Shown: positions 37,393-50,288, numbered from the stretch's first letter. The stretch is 64,000 nt of DNA from Protea cynaroides (GCA_028583415.1 CM053268.1:14382055-14446054); one strand, 5' to 3'. The notes: generated by a model not told the origin, from the letters alone. Program-made: numbers and translations.

Positions 37393-38789
37393 TGAGGACA
37401 AAGATGGAAATCTTTAGAAGTCGCCACCTAGATTTAGGTCTAGGACCTTAGAAATGTGAAATCTCACCCCAAGGTAAGACTTCGATTGACTCATGACCCT
37501 TAGATTGGAATTCTGGTCCATCAGAGATTGGGTAAGTGTCAGGTTACGGTTATGGAAAGGGATTAGGCACCCAAACCGCCCGATCGAAATCGGTCTCCTA
37601 TACCTTTCCTATGCTAGACTCTATTTGCTAAGCCAAACCAAACCAAGGGGTTTGATATCATTGAACCGAATCAGATCCATCGATTGCCTACGTATTACGG
37701 AATTATTCGAAAATCAGGTTCACCATCGTAGTTCGGTGTGATTAAAGTTTATGGATGTGATTTATGCTTGTGCATGATTAAGTTCTTTGTTCAAGTTGAA
37801 ATTTATGCTTGAATGGTTGAGAAATCCTATGGGTTAGGATCTGGATAGTCCAAGTGGACTGATAGATAATCCTAGTGGATCTAAGGATAACCCTATTTGG
37901 GTTGGAATGTGGATAACCCATTCTGGGTTGGAATGTAGATAACCCTATGTGGGTTAAAATATGGGGGATATCCTAGTGGATCTATGGATAGTCCGAGTGG
38001 ACTAAGGTTTGGATAAATATCCTAGTGGATCTATGGATAGTCCAAGTGGACTAAGATGTGGATCCGAATTTGAGTTTCTCCCAAATAGCCTACGTATCCT
38101 AGGGTTTGCCCTAGGAATCAGAATCCGCGTAGTTCGGGATGGTTGGTGGATATGGCTGGATATCCTAGTGGATCTATGGATAATCCGAGTGGACTAAGAT
38201 AAATATCCTAGTGGATCTATGGATAGTCCAAGTGGACTAAGGTTATGGATCCGAATCTGGGTTTTTCCCAAATGGCCTACGTATCCTAGGGTTTGACCTA
38301 GGAATCAGAATCCGCGTAGTTTGGGATGGATAACCTTTTCTAGGTTAATGATTGAGAATCTATTCTAGGTTTGGGATTGAGAACCTATTCTAGGTTTAGG
38401 GTTTGCCGAGGGGCAAATCGTCCTAAATTACCCTTTTCATTCTGAATTCTAATTTTGGAAGGTTTGGCAAAGAATTCTCTTTCTTTATTAAGGTTTTATT
38501 ATTCCCATTATGCCCTTCCCAAGAATGTGGGTGCCTAAATGCACGTCCCCACACCTACATTGTCTTCTAGAAGTGTGCATATATGGCAGTTTAACTAGGG
38601 TGTTGCATAAAATAAGTTATTGCCAAAAAATAGAATATTCTATCTAAATATGGCACATAAAACATTTATGACAAGAAATTCACATACAGTAAGATTGTTT
38701 AAAAATCTTTCAAATATGGCATGTATTGCAAATAAGGCAAGAGCCTATATGGCATGATCTAGTATGCTATCTTCTAAGCATGGCAAGAT

Positions 38790-39375
38790 CCTAATTGCTA
38801 TTTCTTTCCATATTTAGGGTTTTCTACCCTAATTATTATTTTATTTCTATTTTTTAGGATTTTCTACCCTAATTGCTACTTTCTTTCCATTTTAGGGTTT
38901 TCTACCCTAATTGTAATTTTATTTCCATTTTTTGGGGTTTCTACCTAATTGCTATTTTCTTTCCATTTTTTGGGATTTTCTACCCTAATTGTTATTTTCT
39001 TTCCATTTTAGGGTTTTCTACCCTAATTATTTTCTTTCCATTTTTAGGGTTTTCTACCCTAATTGTTATTTTCTTTCCATTTTTTAGGATTTTCTACCCT
39101 AGTTGTTATTTTCTTTCCATTTTAGGGTTTTCTACCCTAATTATTATTTTATTTCTATTTTTAGGGTTTTCTACCCTAATTGTTACATTCTTTCCATTCT
39201 AGGGTTTTCTACCCTAATTATTATTTTCTTTCCATCTTAGGGTTTTCTACCCTAAATGTTATTTTGTTTCCATTTTTTTGGATTTTCTACCCTAATTGTT
39301 ATTTTCTTTCTATTTTTTAGGGTTTTCTACCCTAAATATTACTTTCTTTCCATTTTAGGGTTTTCTACCCTAATT
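38790..39375. repeat. Minisatellite of TTAGGGT-ACCCTAA hairpins
   Basis: About 15 cells of roughly 36-42 bp, each with TTAGGGTTTTCTACCCTAA (a 7 bp perfect stem with a 5-base loop) and a 'ttattttctttccatttt' spacer. Confidence 0.93.
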
Positions 39376-41325
39376 ATGACAATAAGCATCCAACTATGGC
39401 AATGAGCATACAAATATTCATGATGAAAAATTCAATGGTATAAATCACTATTGATGGTAATCTAACCGTTCAAAATTATTTCAACCACTCCCAAAGATGA
39501 TCTAATGGTCCAGATCACTTATCATGATAATCTAATCATTCATATCCATTTACATCACTTTGAAGATAATCCAACGGTTTAGATTACTCAAATTAATAAT
39601 CTAACCATTCAGATTACTTAAATGAAGGTAAATTATGATCAACGGATCAAATCAAAACTCCAAGATCAATGGTTCAATTTTAATCATATCATTCCAAGCA
39701 TATGATCGGATCAATATTAATTCCATCAAAATTCCATATGATCGGATCAATTTTCATCATAATGCCATAATTGAATCAATCATAATTTCATACGATCGGA
39801 TCAATTACAATTTTATCACAATATTCCACAGTCGGCTCAAATTCAATTTCATCAAGAATCATATGATCGGATCAATCAAAATTCCATATGATCTGATCAA
39901 TTCAATTACAAATTCATATGATCGGATCAAATTCATCAAGATTCGTATGATCGATAAAATCAACTCAATTTCATCAAAATTCCCATAATCAATGGGATCA
40001 ATTCAATTTTATTACGATGGGATCAATTCAATTTTCATCACATATTCACCTAATCGATGGAATCAATTCAATTTCATCACAATCAAAATAAAATTATCAT
40101 CCCATGGTACATACTTAATCTCATTACCAAAATAGGATCGTCACCCAACCAATCAAATTTATTCAAAAATATATTGAATCATATGAATTAATCTTAATCA
40201 AATTCAAACTCATTCGAATCAAATTTTGATTACATGAAATCCAAGCATTCGGGTCAATAGATATGAAACTCAAACACATTCACATCAGATTTCACATTAA
40301 ATTAAAACATATGGGATCAGAGGATTGATGGGAAATCAAAGGACTGTAATTGGATAAATGATGTAGGGATGGATCAAGGGTTGGATTTGGTTAATGAGGA
40401 GGTAAGTGGTTGCAGCAGGTTACGTGGAGAGTATGAGACAGTAGGGTGTTGGGTTGGTGGTTTGACAACGGGTAATGGCTGCAGGTTTTTCTAAGTGGTG
40501 GTGCATGGTGGTATTAAGGCAGCAGGTGTGGACAGATGTAGTTCATGTAGGAGATGGAGGTTGGGTTCAAGGTGGATCGGTGATCGTGCAAGAGGAGTAA
40601 AAGAAGATGGGGGCAGCGGCTTACCCGAATCGCAGAGCCACCTCCAAGTGGTTGCCTTCTCCTTCTTCTTCTTCTCGCTACTGCCTCTCTTTCTGATTTC
40701 TCCCTCTTCTTCTCAACGCCTTCTCTCTCTCTCTCTCTCTTTCTCTCTCTTTCTTTCTCTCTCCCTTCTTTCGGTTTTCTCCTCCCTCTTCTCCATTTAT
40801 TTTTCTGTTTTTTTTCTTCTCCTTTCCACCTCCTCCTTCTTCTCGGTCCTCTCCCCTTCTTTTTCTGATTTTTCTTCTCCTCTCCACCTCATGCTTCTCC
40901 CTTTTCTTCCTCTCTCTCTTCTCGGTTCTTATTCTGTTTTTTTTTCTTTTTTTTCTTTTCTTCCTCCCTCTCTCTCTCCTTTCCTCTTCTCAATATTTTT
41001 TTTCTCCTTCTCGATCCTCTCACTTCCATCTCTCTTTTTCCCCCTTTTCTCGATTCGGTCCCTTCCCCTTTTATTCTTCTTTTTTTTTTTTATTCTTCCT
41101 CTCCCTCTCTCACAATCTTTCTCGATTCCTCTTCTCGATCTTCCTTTTTTTATTTTTTCCTTTTTCTTTCAACCGCTCTCTCTCTCTTTCTTCTTTTCTC
41201 GGATCTCTCTTGATTTCTTTCTTTTTTCTTTTCTCTTCTCCTCACCTACCGAACTCTCTCTCTTTCGGCCTCTTTCTCGGTCTTTCCTCCTTCCATATCT
41301 TCTTCTTTCTTTTTCGTTGAACCGA

Positions 41326-41327
<2 letters not shown>

Positions 41328-41404
<77 letters not shown>
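41328..41404. repeat. (TA)n microsatellite
   Basis: About 77 bases of alternating TA at the position where the other LTRs of this family also carry TA tracts. Confidence 0.92.
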
Positions 41405-41405
<1 letters not shown>

Positions 41406-42525
41406 TAAAATTCTTGCACATGGGTTAAACGGAATTGGTCCAGCTGGTCTCACTTGAAATGATTGGGCCGGACTGACTTGAACTGAGCTGGGTTGATCGG
41501 GTTGGGTCCAAACTAGCTTGGGTTGAGTTGAGTTGACTGGATTGATTAGAATTAACTAGGTTTCTTCTCCTAGTCATTTCATGGGTCATTTCCGCCGTCA
41601 TCCCGCATGGAATTTTCCGATGGCCTCTATTCCAAATTTTTTGCGTTCATTTTGTAGAACATTAAAAATGAGGAATATAGGAACTTGAATCACCTCATTT
41701 GGAAGTAAAATGGTCAAATTATGAATTTTTGAAGTTTAAGCGGACCAATTATCGATAATTTGACCGACCATTCTCGCATGAGATCCTTCTGAGGCTTCTA
41801 CCGGAAATATTTTACGTCCACTTTGTAGAGCACTAAAAATGGAACATAATGAGACGGAATCACCCGATTCGGATATGGAATGATCAAAATAAGAATTTTT
41901 GAATATTAAATGACCATTTTCATATGTAATTTTGCATGGGACCCTCAGAGATTTTTACCCTAGATTTTCCACGTCCACTTTGTAGGACATCACAAATGAA
42001 GAACAATGGCCTTGGAATCGTCTGAATCCGATGTAGAACAGAAAAGATATGAAGCTTTGAAGTTCTAACGATCATTTTGCATGCAAGTTTGCATGGGACC
42101 CACTGGTGACTTCTACCCGGGATTTTTTACGTCCACTTTGTAGAACATCATGAATGAAGAATAATGGTCTTGGAATCATCTGAATCCGATGTCGGATGAT
42201 CAAGATATGATGATTTGAAATTCAAACAATCCGACTTAGGATAATTTGCATGAAGGCCCCTGTGATTATTATTTATAATAATTTCAGAAACTTCCCTTAT
42301 ATGTATCATCCGACTAAAATGATCATATCTTCCTAATTTGATATCAGAATTGAACAATTCTGGTCTCGTTTCGAAGATAATTCTATGACCTATGCATTCC
42401 TGCAGATAATAGCCCATGACCCTGCTGTGGGATTCAGTGAAAAATCATAAATCTTTGGATTAAAGGCCAGAAACCTGCCATATTGGTTCACTTACACAGA
42501 GGGTGGCAAAAATGGGGTGCTTACA

Positions 42526-43161
42526 GTGATTTGATTTGCCTAGGGACTAAATCTTTCCTTAATTCTGAGATGAATTGAGAACAGTGATTGGATTTTCCTA
42601 GGGGCTGAATCTTTCCTTAATTCAGAGATGAATTGAGAATTATGATTGGATTTGCCTAGGGGCTGAATCTTTAATATTGTAAACTTTTTCAGGTATAGGT
42701 GCTTGTCGCTGCCTAAATTGAATGCTCTATTGGACCAGATTGACTGAGTTACTGATTGTGTTCCTAAATCTGGTTGCCTTTTTTTCTTACAAAATTTGAT
42801 GTTCAATAAAGATCTAGATTCATGACTTCCATTGATTCATTTAGAGAGATAACATGGATGGATCTCAAGGAGGGAGATCAAGACAATTCTTTAATTGTAG
42901 GGGCCTATCACCCTAAAAGGGTAGATATGGTTGCAGTTTGATTCTCTTTTCCAAAGGCAATGAAATTCAATGGAGGAATATCGAGATTCTAGACATCTAG
43001 AGAAATGGATGAAGTCACATGCACAATCAATGATGACTTAACCAAACAAAGTTAGCTCCTTCATAAGGGCGATTGGGTAAACATTATCCAAGTCAATTTA
43101 ATTGAATTTGATTAAGCCATGTATTCAGTCTTGGGACCTCGTAATTCCAAAATGGATAATC
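42526..43161. other. Interior of E between the solo LTR and D
   Basis: Begins with the duplicated gtgat and two or three last cells of the 58 bp array (to about 42680), then unique AT-rich sequence. The target taatc for D ends it. No domain recognised. Confidence 0.6.
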
Positions 43162-45423
43162 CGTCACACCTCAATTCCGTACTATTCAGAATGGTGTGAT
43201 GAACTGTTAGCAAATCAACGGTTCAACCAGGATCTCGTACAGATGGTATCCGGCTGATTTAAACCTCATACATCCACATTCATAATCAGAGTAAATACAC
43301 AATAGCGGAAGTCTTATAGTAAAATGAACTGAGAATCTACTGTGATATTAATATTTAAATAGCAAATTATTCTGTATCAACTGAGACATAAATAAATATC
43401 AAATACATGTCCTTAATAAATCCAAATAAAGAAAACTAAAAATCTAATCGAATACACATGAGTTGCACTCGCAAGAGGAGTCATGTGCATCCACTGCATC
43501 TTTAACTTCCATCGCCGCCACGTTCCAGTACACTGGAGCATTTATATAATCTTCAATGGTAATACCTGTATCATCAACTAAAAATATTCGACGTCGAGGG
43601 GTGAGCACACATCATGGCTCAGTGAGCAAACAAAACAATGCAACAATACATATGCATGCAGTCAATTCATATCTTTGGTCTGGTAAATAAGTTTGCAATG
43701 TGCTATAGAAAGGATAGGTGGCCGTCGCACCTCTATACACGAGTGTGTGGAAACGCCCAATGAAAACGGCACCGTCGCCCCACATGCACCCAGAATGGCA
43801 CAATATACACCCCATGAAAAACGGTTATAGTTGTACCGGTTGATACCATACCAACAAATAAACCCCTGTTGGCTAGGGTTGCAAACTGGGCTCGCAACTA
43901 ACCAATCCTAATGCCAAACAGTGTTTCCAAGGCCTCACCCCAGCATCCCTCAGAACATCCATAGAGATAGAGCTAAGGCCCCCCGGTAGAGTCAGAGACT
44001 ACAAGGACCGAGACCACCTCCCCTGATACTCTACGACATAATAGTTCTGCTAAGGTAATGGCGATACGACGGCGTTAGTAGACAAGACTTGAGTAGAACC
44101 ATGGCACAATATACCCCGATGAAAACGACATCGAAGTACCGGTTGATACCATCCCTACCCGCACCATATACACTGGCCAAACACAAACATTCAAATGCCT
44201 AATCCTATCATCATCATCATCATGTCATAAATAATAAAGTAAATATGCATGAACAAATAATAGAAATATTGGATGACATGTTGAATGCACATACAAGCAT
44301 ATACACATATAATCAATATGGCATTGGACTCAAGAAATAAAAACAGTTTGTTATTAATCAATTAGTTTAGGTCTTGTTCCCTCACCTTAGCTTGTTAATA
44401 GATCCTCTTTCAAGCTTTAGAATCACCTTTATATTGTTATTATATTGGTAGAAGACCAAACAAAGTCGATAGAATTCAATTAGAATTAATTCCAAATTTA
44501 AAAATCATACTGTTAACTGGGGGTCGGAGGTAGGGTCGGAGTAATGATCGACCCTGGGTGCGACCACCCCTATTCTGGACTTCCCGAACACTGGGGGTCG
44601 ATGCTCAGGGTCTGGTAGGGTCGATTGGCCATCGACCCCCCATGCAACCCCTTGTGGGTTTTGATCGATTTTCTTCCTTTCAGTCCATTCTTCGTATTTG
44701 GGGTCCTATGGCTTGCTCCTACAGTCCATTCTACACACATTCTATGGTCTAAAACCATGAATCATTCACCTATATAGCTTTCATGAATTCCTCCATGGTT
44801 TTCCATGAAAACTTAACCATGGGTTGATGGTTTGGGTTTCTCCGAGATCATACTCTCTTCATTATCTAACCTAAGGTCTATAGAAACTCATGGAATTAGT
44901 ATCCATACCTGAGAAGAATACTCCTTCTCTGCAACTCTTCTCCTTTTTGCTTTCTTCTCTTCCTTGCTTCTCTTCTTCTTCTCTTCCTTTTCTTCTCTTT
45001 CTCTCAATTCAATTTGGGTTGTAAAAGGAGTGAAAGAGGCTTAGGGACGTCCTATTTATAGAGTAGAAACTCATAAAATAAGTCCCATTGAGATTTGGAA
45101 ATAGTCCAACCGAAATTAGGAAACTTTCTTAATTTCTGTTTCTGGCGGCAACTGGGGGTCGATGAGGGGGTCGATGATCCCGTCGACCCCTGGTTCCTAC
45201 AGTGTCCAACCCCCCTGTAAAACTAGGGGTCTAACTTTCTGTCTTGGGGGGTCTGACCCTCCCTTGCTGGGTATGCGACCCTCCCCTTAATTTAAGTGTT
45301 TTTGGGTCCGTTTAATACCTGGGACCACGATCTCCTTCACACCCTTGGTCCATTTTACTCAACCCTGATGGGTAGACCTGGTTCAAGGTGGTAAGACCGG
45401 GTTAGTTTGATACGGGTCTTACA
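43162..45423 (-). repeat. 3' LTR of D
   Basis: 2262 bp; outer end CGTCACACC (first base changed from T), inner end GGGTCTTACA. It carries GGTCGA palindrome clusters at about 44520-44650 and 45150-45300. Confidence 0.93.
45052..45060 (-). promoter_or_regulatory. TATA box in the 3' LTR of D
   Basis: Minus-strand TATAAATAG, same place as in the partner LTR (54714-54722) and solo LTR (32701). Confidence 0.65.
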
Positions 45424-48400
45424 ACTCTCCCCTACTTATAAAAATTTTGTCCTCAAAATTGTACGTACCTTCTGAATCAAATAAGTGAGGGTATTGCTTT
45501 CGCATAGCATTCTCTTCTTCCCATGTAATTTCTTCTATGCCTCTACTTATCCAAGTGACCTTAACATAATAGATATCTCGGTTGCGTAGTCGTTGAACCT
45601 TTCGGCTGGTGATTTTAGTTGGTGTTACTTCAAATGTCAAATCATCAATCAAATCCGGTAGATCTACTGTCAGAACGTGCGTTGGATCCTTGACTTACTT
45701 CTTCAATAAGGAAATATGAAATATGTCATGCACACTTGACATAGATGGTGGTAGTGCTAACTGGTAAGCCACTTTCCCACGCTTAGCTAGAATCTCATAT
45801 GACCCGACATATCTTGGACTTAGTTTCCCTTTCTGTCCGAACCGTTTCAATCCTCGCATAGGCGATACTCTTAAGAATACTTTATCACCCACGGCGAACT
45901 CAAGATCTCTGCATCGAGTATCTGCATATTGCTTCTGACGGTTCTGGGCTGTTCTCACTCTTTCCTTGATAATATCGACCACGCGACAAGTCTCTTCAAC
46001 AAATTCTGGCCCAACAATACTACGTTCTCCAACTTCATTCCAAAATAACGAGGTTCGACATTTTTTGCCATACAGTGCTTCGTAGGGTGACATCTGTATA
46101 GTAGCCTGATAGCTATTGTTATAAGCGAACTCGATCAGTGGTAACTTTTCATCCCATGATCCTTTGAAATCAATTACACATGCTCGTAGCATATCTTCTA
46201 GAATCTGGATTGTACGCTCTGACTGCCCATCTGTCTGTGGATGGAATGCAGTACTAAACTTCAAGGTTGTACCCATAGCCTTTTGCAATCCTTCCCAAAA
46301 CTTGGAAGTAAATTGTGGATCTCTATCGGACACAATGCTCTCTGGTACATCGTGTAATCGAACAATATTATCCACATACAGCTTTGCTAACCTTTCCAGT
46401 GTATACTGAGGTCGTATCGGTATAAAGCGAGCTGTCTTAGTCAGACGGTCTACAATCACCCAAACTGTGTCAATTACTCGAGGAGTCAGTGGTAATCCCG
46501 TGACGAAGTCCATAGTGATGCAGTCCCATTTCCATGCTGGTTTCGGTAATGACTGTAACAGTCCTACGGGTCTTTGTCGTTCGGCCTTTACTTTCTAAAA
46601 ATTTAGGCATTGAGACACGAACTTAACTACATCTGCTTTCATCCCTCTCCACCAATATAGTTTCTTTAGATCATGATACATTTTTGTACTTCTAGGATGT
46701 ATCGAATAGATGGTGGTATGGGCTTCTTTCATCAGTCGGTGTCTAATGTCCACACTTTCTGTTTCGGGTACATATATCCTTCCTTTGTACTTCAGTACCT
46801 TCTCTTCGTCCAAGGTGAACTCAGGGTTAGTCCTACCTTTTTCGATGTCTTCTTGCACCGTTCTCAGGTAAGGGTCTGATTTGATAGCTGTCTTCACTTC
46901 ATCAATTATATCCGGTATAATCTTCAATGCAGCGAACATGTTTGAAAACAGATGAATAAACCCTTGGTTGGCTGATCCATCCGTTGTATCTATCACATAC
47001 TGTTCATTGTCGTGATTGAATACCATTCCGGTAGTACACATTGCTGCAGTTGTGCTAACCTCCCCCTGGGATTTTATCACTGCCTTTCTGCTTAACGCAT
47101 CCGCTACTACATTAGCTTTCCCCGGATGATACTGGATATCACAATCATAGTCTTTCAGTAGTTCTAGCCATCTTCTTTGTCTCATATTCAACTCCTTTTG
47201 ATTAAATAAATAAGTTAGACTCTTATGGTCCGATTTAATCTGGAACTTCTCTCCGTATAGGTAATGTCTCCATATCTTGACCGCATGTACTACTGCTGCT
47301 AACTCCAAATCATGAGTGGGATAATTTTTCTCATGTGTCTTCAACTGTCTCGAGGCATAAGCAATTACTTGTTCTCCTTGCATAAGCACACATCCTAATC
47401 CCAATCCTGACGCATCAGTGTACAAGGTAAATGGCTGTCCTGGAACGAAAATAGTCAAAATCAGAGCGGATATCAAACTGGTCTTTAATGTCTGGAAGCT
47501 CTTCTCACATTTATCCGTCCACAAAAACTTTTCACCTTTCTTAATCAAACTGGTGAGAGGTACGGCAATCCGGGAATAGTCTTCCATAAATCTTTGATAA
47601 TAACCAGCGAGACCCAGAAAACTTCTAATTTCTGCAACGCTCTTTGGTGCTTCCCACTTTACAATAGCCTCGATCTTGGTGGGATCCACTTTGATTCCTT
47701 CAGCGGATACTATATGGCCTAGGAAGGCGACTTCACTTAGCCAAAACTCACATTTGGTAAATTTGGCATATAGCTTATCTTTCCTTAAACGCTGTAGGGC
47801 AGCGTTTAGGTTCTTAATATGGGTTTCCTTGTCCTTGGAATATATCAATATATCATCAATAAATACAATAACCGATGTATCCAACATATCATGGAAAACC
47901 CGGTTCATAAGTTCCATGAAAGTTGCTGGTGCGTTTGTTAGTCCAAAAGACATGACCAAGAATTCATAATGTCCATATCTGGTCCTGAAAGCTGTCTTAG
48001 GAATATCACCATCTTTAATCTTCAACTGATGGTAGCCTGACCGAAGATCGATGTTAGAAAATACTTTTGCTCCTTGCAACTGATCGAACAAGTCATCGAT
48101 CCGAGGTAGTGGATATCGATTCTTGATTGTCAATTTATTCAACTCCCGATAGTCGATACATAATCGAACGCTACCGTCCTTCTTCTTTACGCACAATACT
48201 GGCACTCCCCATGGTGATATACTGGGTCGAATATAACCCTTGTCCAGTAGTTCTTGTAGTTGTACTTTTAATTCCTTTAGTTCCGTAGGAGCCATTCGGT
48301 AGGGTGCTTTTGATACTGGTGCGGCTCCAGGTATAAGATCTATCACAAACTCTGTGGCTCGGTCGGGTGGTAATCCTGGTAGTTCCTCAGGAAATACATC

Positions 48401-48909
48401 GGGGTAGTCCCGCACGACATCAATATCTTCCATCCGTGGTGCTTCCTTGGTGAGGTCGACCACTGATACTAAATACCCGACTGCCCCCTTCTCAAGGCAC
48501 TTATTAGCCTTTAGTGCTGAGAGTATAAGCTTGCGTTTATGGGGAAGTTTGGTTCCCGCAAAACTGAATTCTGCTCCTTCTTTGTCTTTAAATGTTAGCT
48601 TCTTTTCGGCGCATAGTAGGTTCGCGGAATGCCGAGCTAACCATTCCATTCCCAAGATGACGTCAAAGTCTGTCATCCTAAGTTGGATCAAGGTTGCATC
48701 TAAGGTTTTCTCGCCAATGAGAACTGGACATGGCCCATAACCTTTCTCTAACTCCACTTCTAGCCCCATCGGTGACCGTACAAGTAGTGTGTAGTCCATT
48801 ATTTTGATGGGTAGATTCAGCTTCTTTCCAAATGACACAGATATAAAAGAATGAGTAGCTCCCGAATCGAAGAGTACTCTGGCGGGTATGCCATTTATAG
48901 GTACGATAC
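45419..48909 (-). pseudogene. pol: D pol: protease, RT, RNase H, integrase, chromodomain-like tail; two stops
   Basis: One reading frame of about 1160 codons with two stops. Protease: LFDSGATHSFI (catalytic D) near 48865. RT: SPWGVPVLCVKKKDGS, FIDDILIYS (catalytic pair, about 47848) and FLGLAGYYQRF. RNase H: LYTDASGLGLG and DALSRKA. Integrase: H..H zinc region where the second cysteine pair is spoiled (QCLNF), then TAG at 46595-46597; core acids in MDFVTGLP, SDRDPQF and DGQSERT follow. A second stop (TAA) is at 45695-45697 after HISLLKK. The frame then runs through the chromodomain-like tail to GEL and a stop at the LTR edge. No frameshift was seen in this part. It enters the gag frame only across the 68 bp gap at 48910-48977. 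Confidence 0.92.
45424..45437 (-). other. Polypurine tract of D
   Basis: On the minus strand AAGTAGGGGAGAGT abuts the LTR start TGTAAG. It overlaps the last pol codons; the pol stop TAA is formed by the first LTR bases. Confidence 0.75.
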
Positions 48910-48977
48910 CTGTGATTTATTTTACTTAGTCTACATCCTCATACAGTGTAATACAACTTTAAAGGTTTCGGTCATAC
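48910..48977 (-). other. Candidate 68-bp intron at the gag-pol junction of D
   Basis: On the minus strand the segment starts GTATGACC and ends AATCACAG, with CTAAG about 20-25 bases before its end. It is AT-rich and has stops in the gag and pol frames. Removing it joins gag ...DVVTG to pol ...IVPING in frame, the usual start of the protease. The flanks share TCACAGGTAT, so a duplication-type insertion is the alternative. Confidence 0.45.
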
Positions 48978-50288
48978 CTGTGACCACATCGGGTGATGCA
49001 GCAACATCCTCGGATGTAACAGCATATACTCGTCCTTGATGTAAGTGCTTCTTGGGCTTAGGACACTCCCTTGCCATATGTCCCGTTTGGCTACAGTTAT
49101 AACATCTCGGACCTTCAGAATTTGGCTTTGGTTGCTGTTGAGTTACTGGGGTAGTCTTGGATGCAGCAGTAAAGCCTTGAGCACGGAAGGGTTTGAATGT
49201 CTTATTATTCCCACCGTTATAGGCATTTCCAGCTGGCCTTTACATACCTCTGTTCTGTGTATAATAACTCTCCTTCTGGCTCGATTCTATAACTCGAGCA
49301 ATTTGCACAGCTTCGTTGTATATTTTCTTCTCCAAACCCAGAACATGCTCACTGATGCTTCCTCTAAGTCCCGTGACAAACCTACGGGTCTTAGTGTCTT
49401 CTTCTTCATACTGAGTGGTGCAAAGAAAAACAGCTCCTCATAACGCTGTTGATATGCATCCACGGACATCTGGCCCTGATATAAACTCAAGAATTCCTTC
49501 TCCATAGAATCTCTGAAGCTTTAGGGAAAATACTTCTCAAAGAAAGCTTCTTTATAAATGGCCCAAGTCAATAGAGCGTGCTTGGTCAATAGATAGGCCC
49601 TGGTAGATTTCCACTAATGATGTGCATCGCCTTTTAGCATGAAGGTGGCACATAATACCTTTTCTTCTTCTGTAATAGTCATCATTAGAAAATTTCTCTC
49701 CATCTCGTCGATCCAATGTGCTGGCCATAAAGGATCAGACGGTCTACCGTTAAACTCCTTTGGCTTCATCTTCAAGAATCTCTCAACCAGTCGAGAGTGA
49801 TCCATCTGATTTTAGGGGTATGCCCCAAACATAGGTTGTGGATCCTGATAATTAACCTGGGCTGCTTCCGGACCTGGTACTGGAATCTATGCAGCTGGTG
49901 GTTGAGGTGTTTGGGGTGTTGGGTGGTTACCCACCGGTGCTGCACTAGCTTGTCCAGTCGGCATGGGTGTAGCATGTGCTGCCTGGAACATAATCCCCAT
50001 TGCTGCCTGCATTTGAGCCTGTACGTATTGCATTTGTTGCAGCTGTTGCGATAAGTTCATAACCACAGTTGCTAACTCCGGTGGTGGAGGTGGCAAGTTT
50101 GTAGGATTTGCCTGACCCAGATTTACTGGTGGTGCAACCTGCGGATTTTCCTGTGCATATATATTTTCTTGACTGGTTTCCTCCACAGGTGGTGGTGGTG
50201 GAACTGCATTTCGGCTTTGCCTGGTTACTCTACGTCCAGCCATATCTTCCTCTGATAATGGTGATGCTTGAAAATCATTAAAATACAT
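48978..50288 (-). pseudogene. gag: D gag with zinc knuckle, several stops and a frameshift
   Basis: Starts at ATG 50288 (or the internal MAGRRVTRQ). An N-terminal Pro/Gln-rich segment with QQLQQMQYVQAQMQAAMG is followed by the Ty3/gypsy Gag core: FLKMKPKEFNG...WIDEMERNF...KVLCATFMLKGDAHH and EFLSLYQGQMSVDAYQQRYEEL. The zinc knuckle CYNCSQTGHMAREC is at about 49062-49105. Stops are at 49887-49889 (TAG), 49812-49814 (TAA), 49614-49616 (TAG), 49521-49523 (TAA) and 49240-49242 (TAA), each one C-to-T or G-to-A step from CAG, CAA or TGG. A one-base shift lies near 49350. Gag would form the particle; this copy cannot. Confidence 0.9.

Larger units (their letters stand above)
37393..42525 (-). mobile_element. 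5-kb-family solo LTR (5133 bp, subtype II)
   Basis: TGTGAGGAC...GGGGTGCTTACA with exact gtgat duplications (37388-37392, 42526-42530), inserted into the 58 bp array of E. Both ends match the LTRs of E. The middle (about 38590-40650) does not: it holds a 'ttagggttttctaccctaa' array and many 'atatgatcggatcaa' cells, as in the LTR at 10972-15115. A pyrimidine zone (40650-41310) and (TA)n (41330-41404) follow. The 320-codon frame at 40495-41457 is pyrimidine-tract and (TA)n translation, not a gene. Confidence 0.9.

Noticed and set aside
38790..39375. Interstitial telomere repeat
   Set aside because: The unit is not TTTAGGG in tandem; it is a 36-42 bp cell with a TTAGGGT/ACCCTAA hairpin.
40495..41457. 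320-codon frame rich in Ser/Phe/Leu with a Tyr-Ile tail
   Set aside because: It is a pyrimidine-rich LTR zone followed by (TA)n; composition alone explains it.
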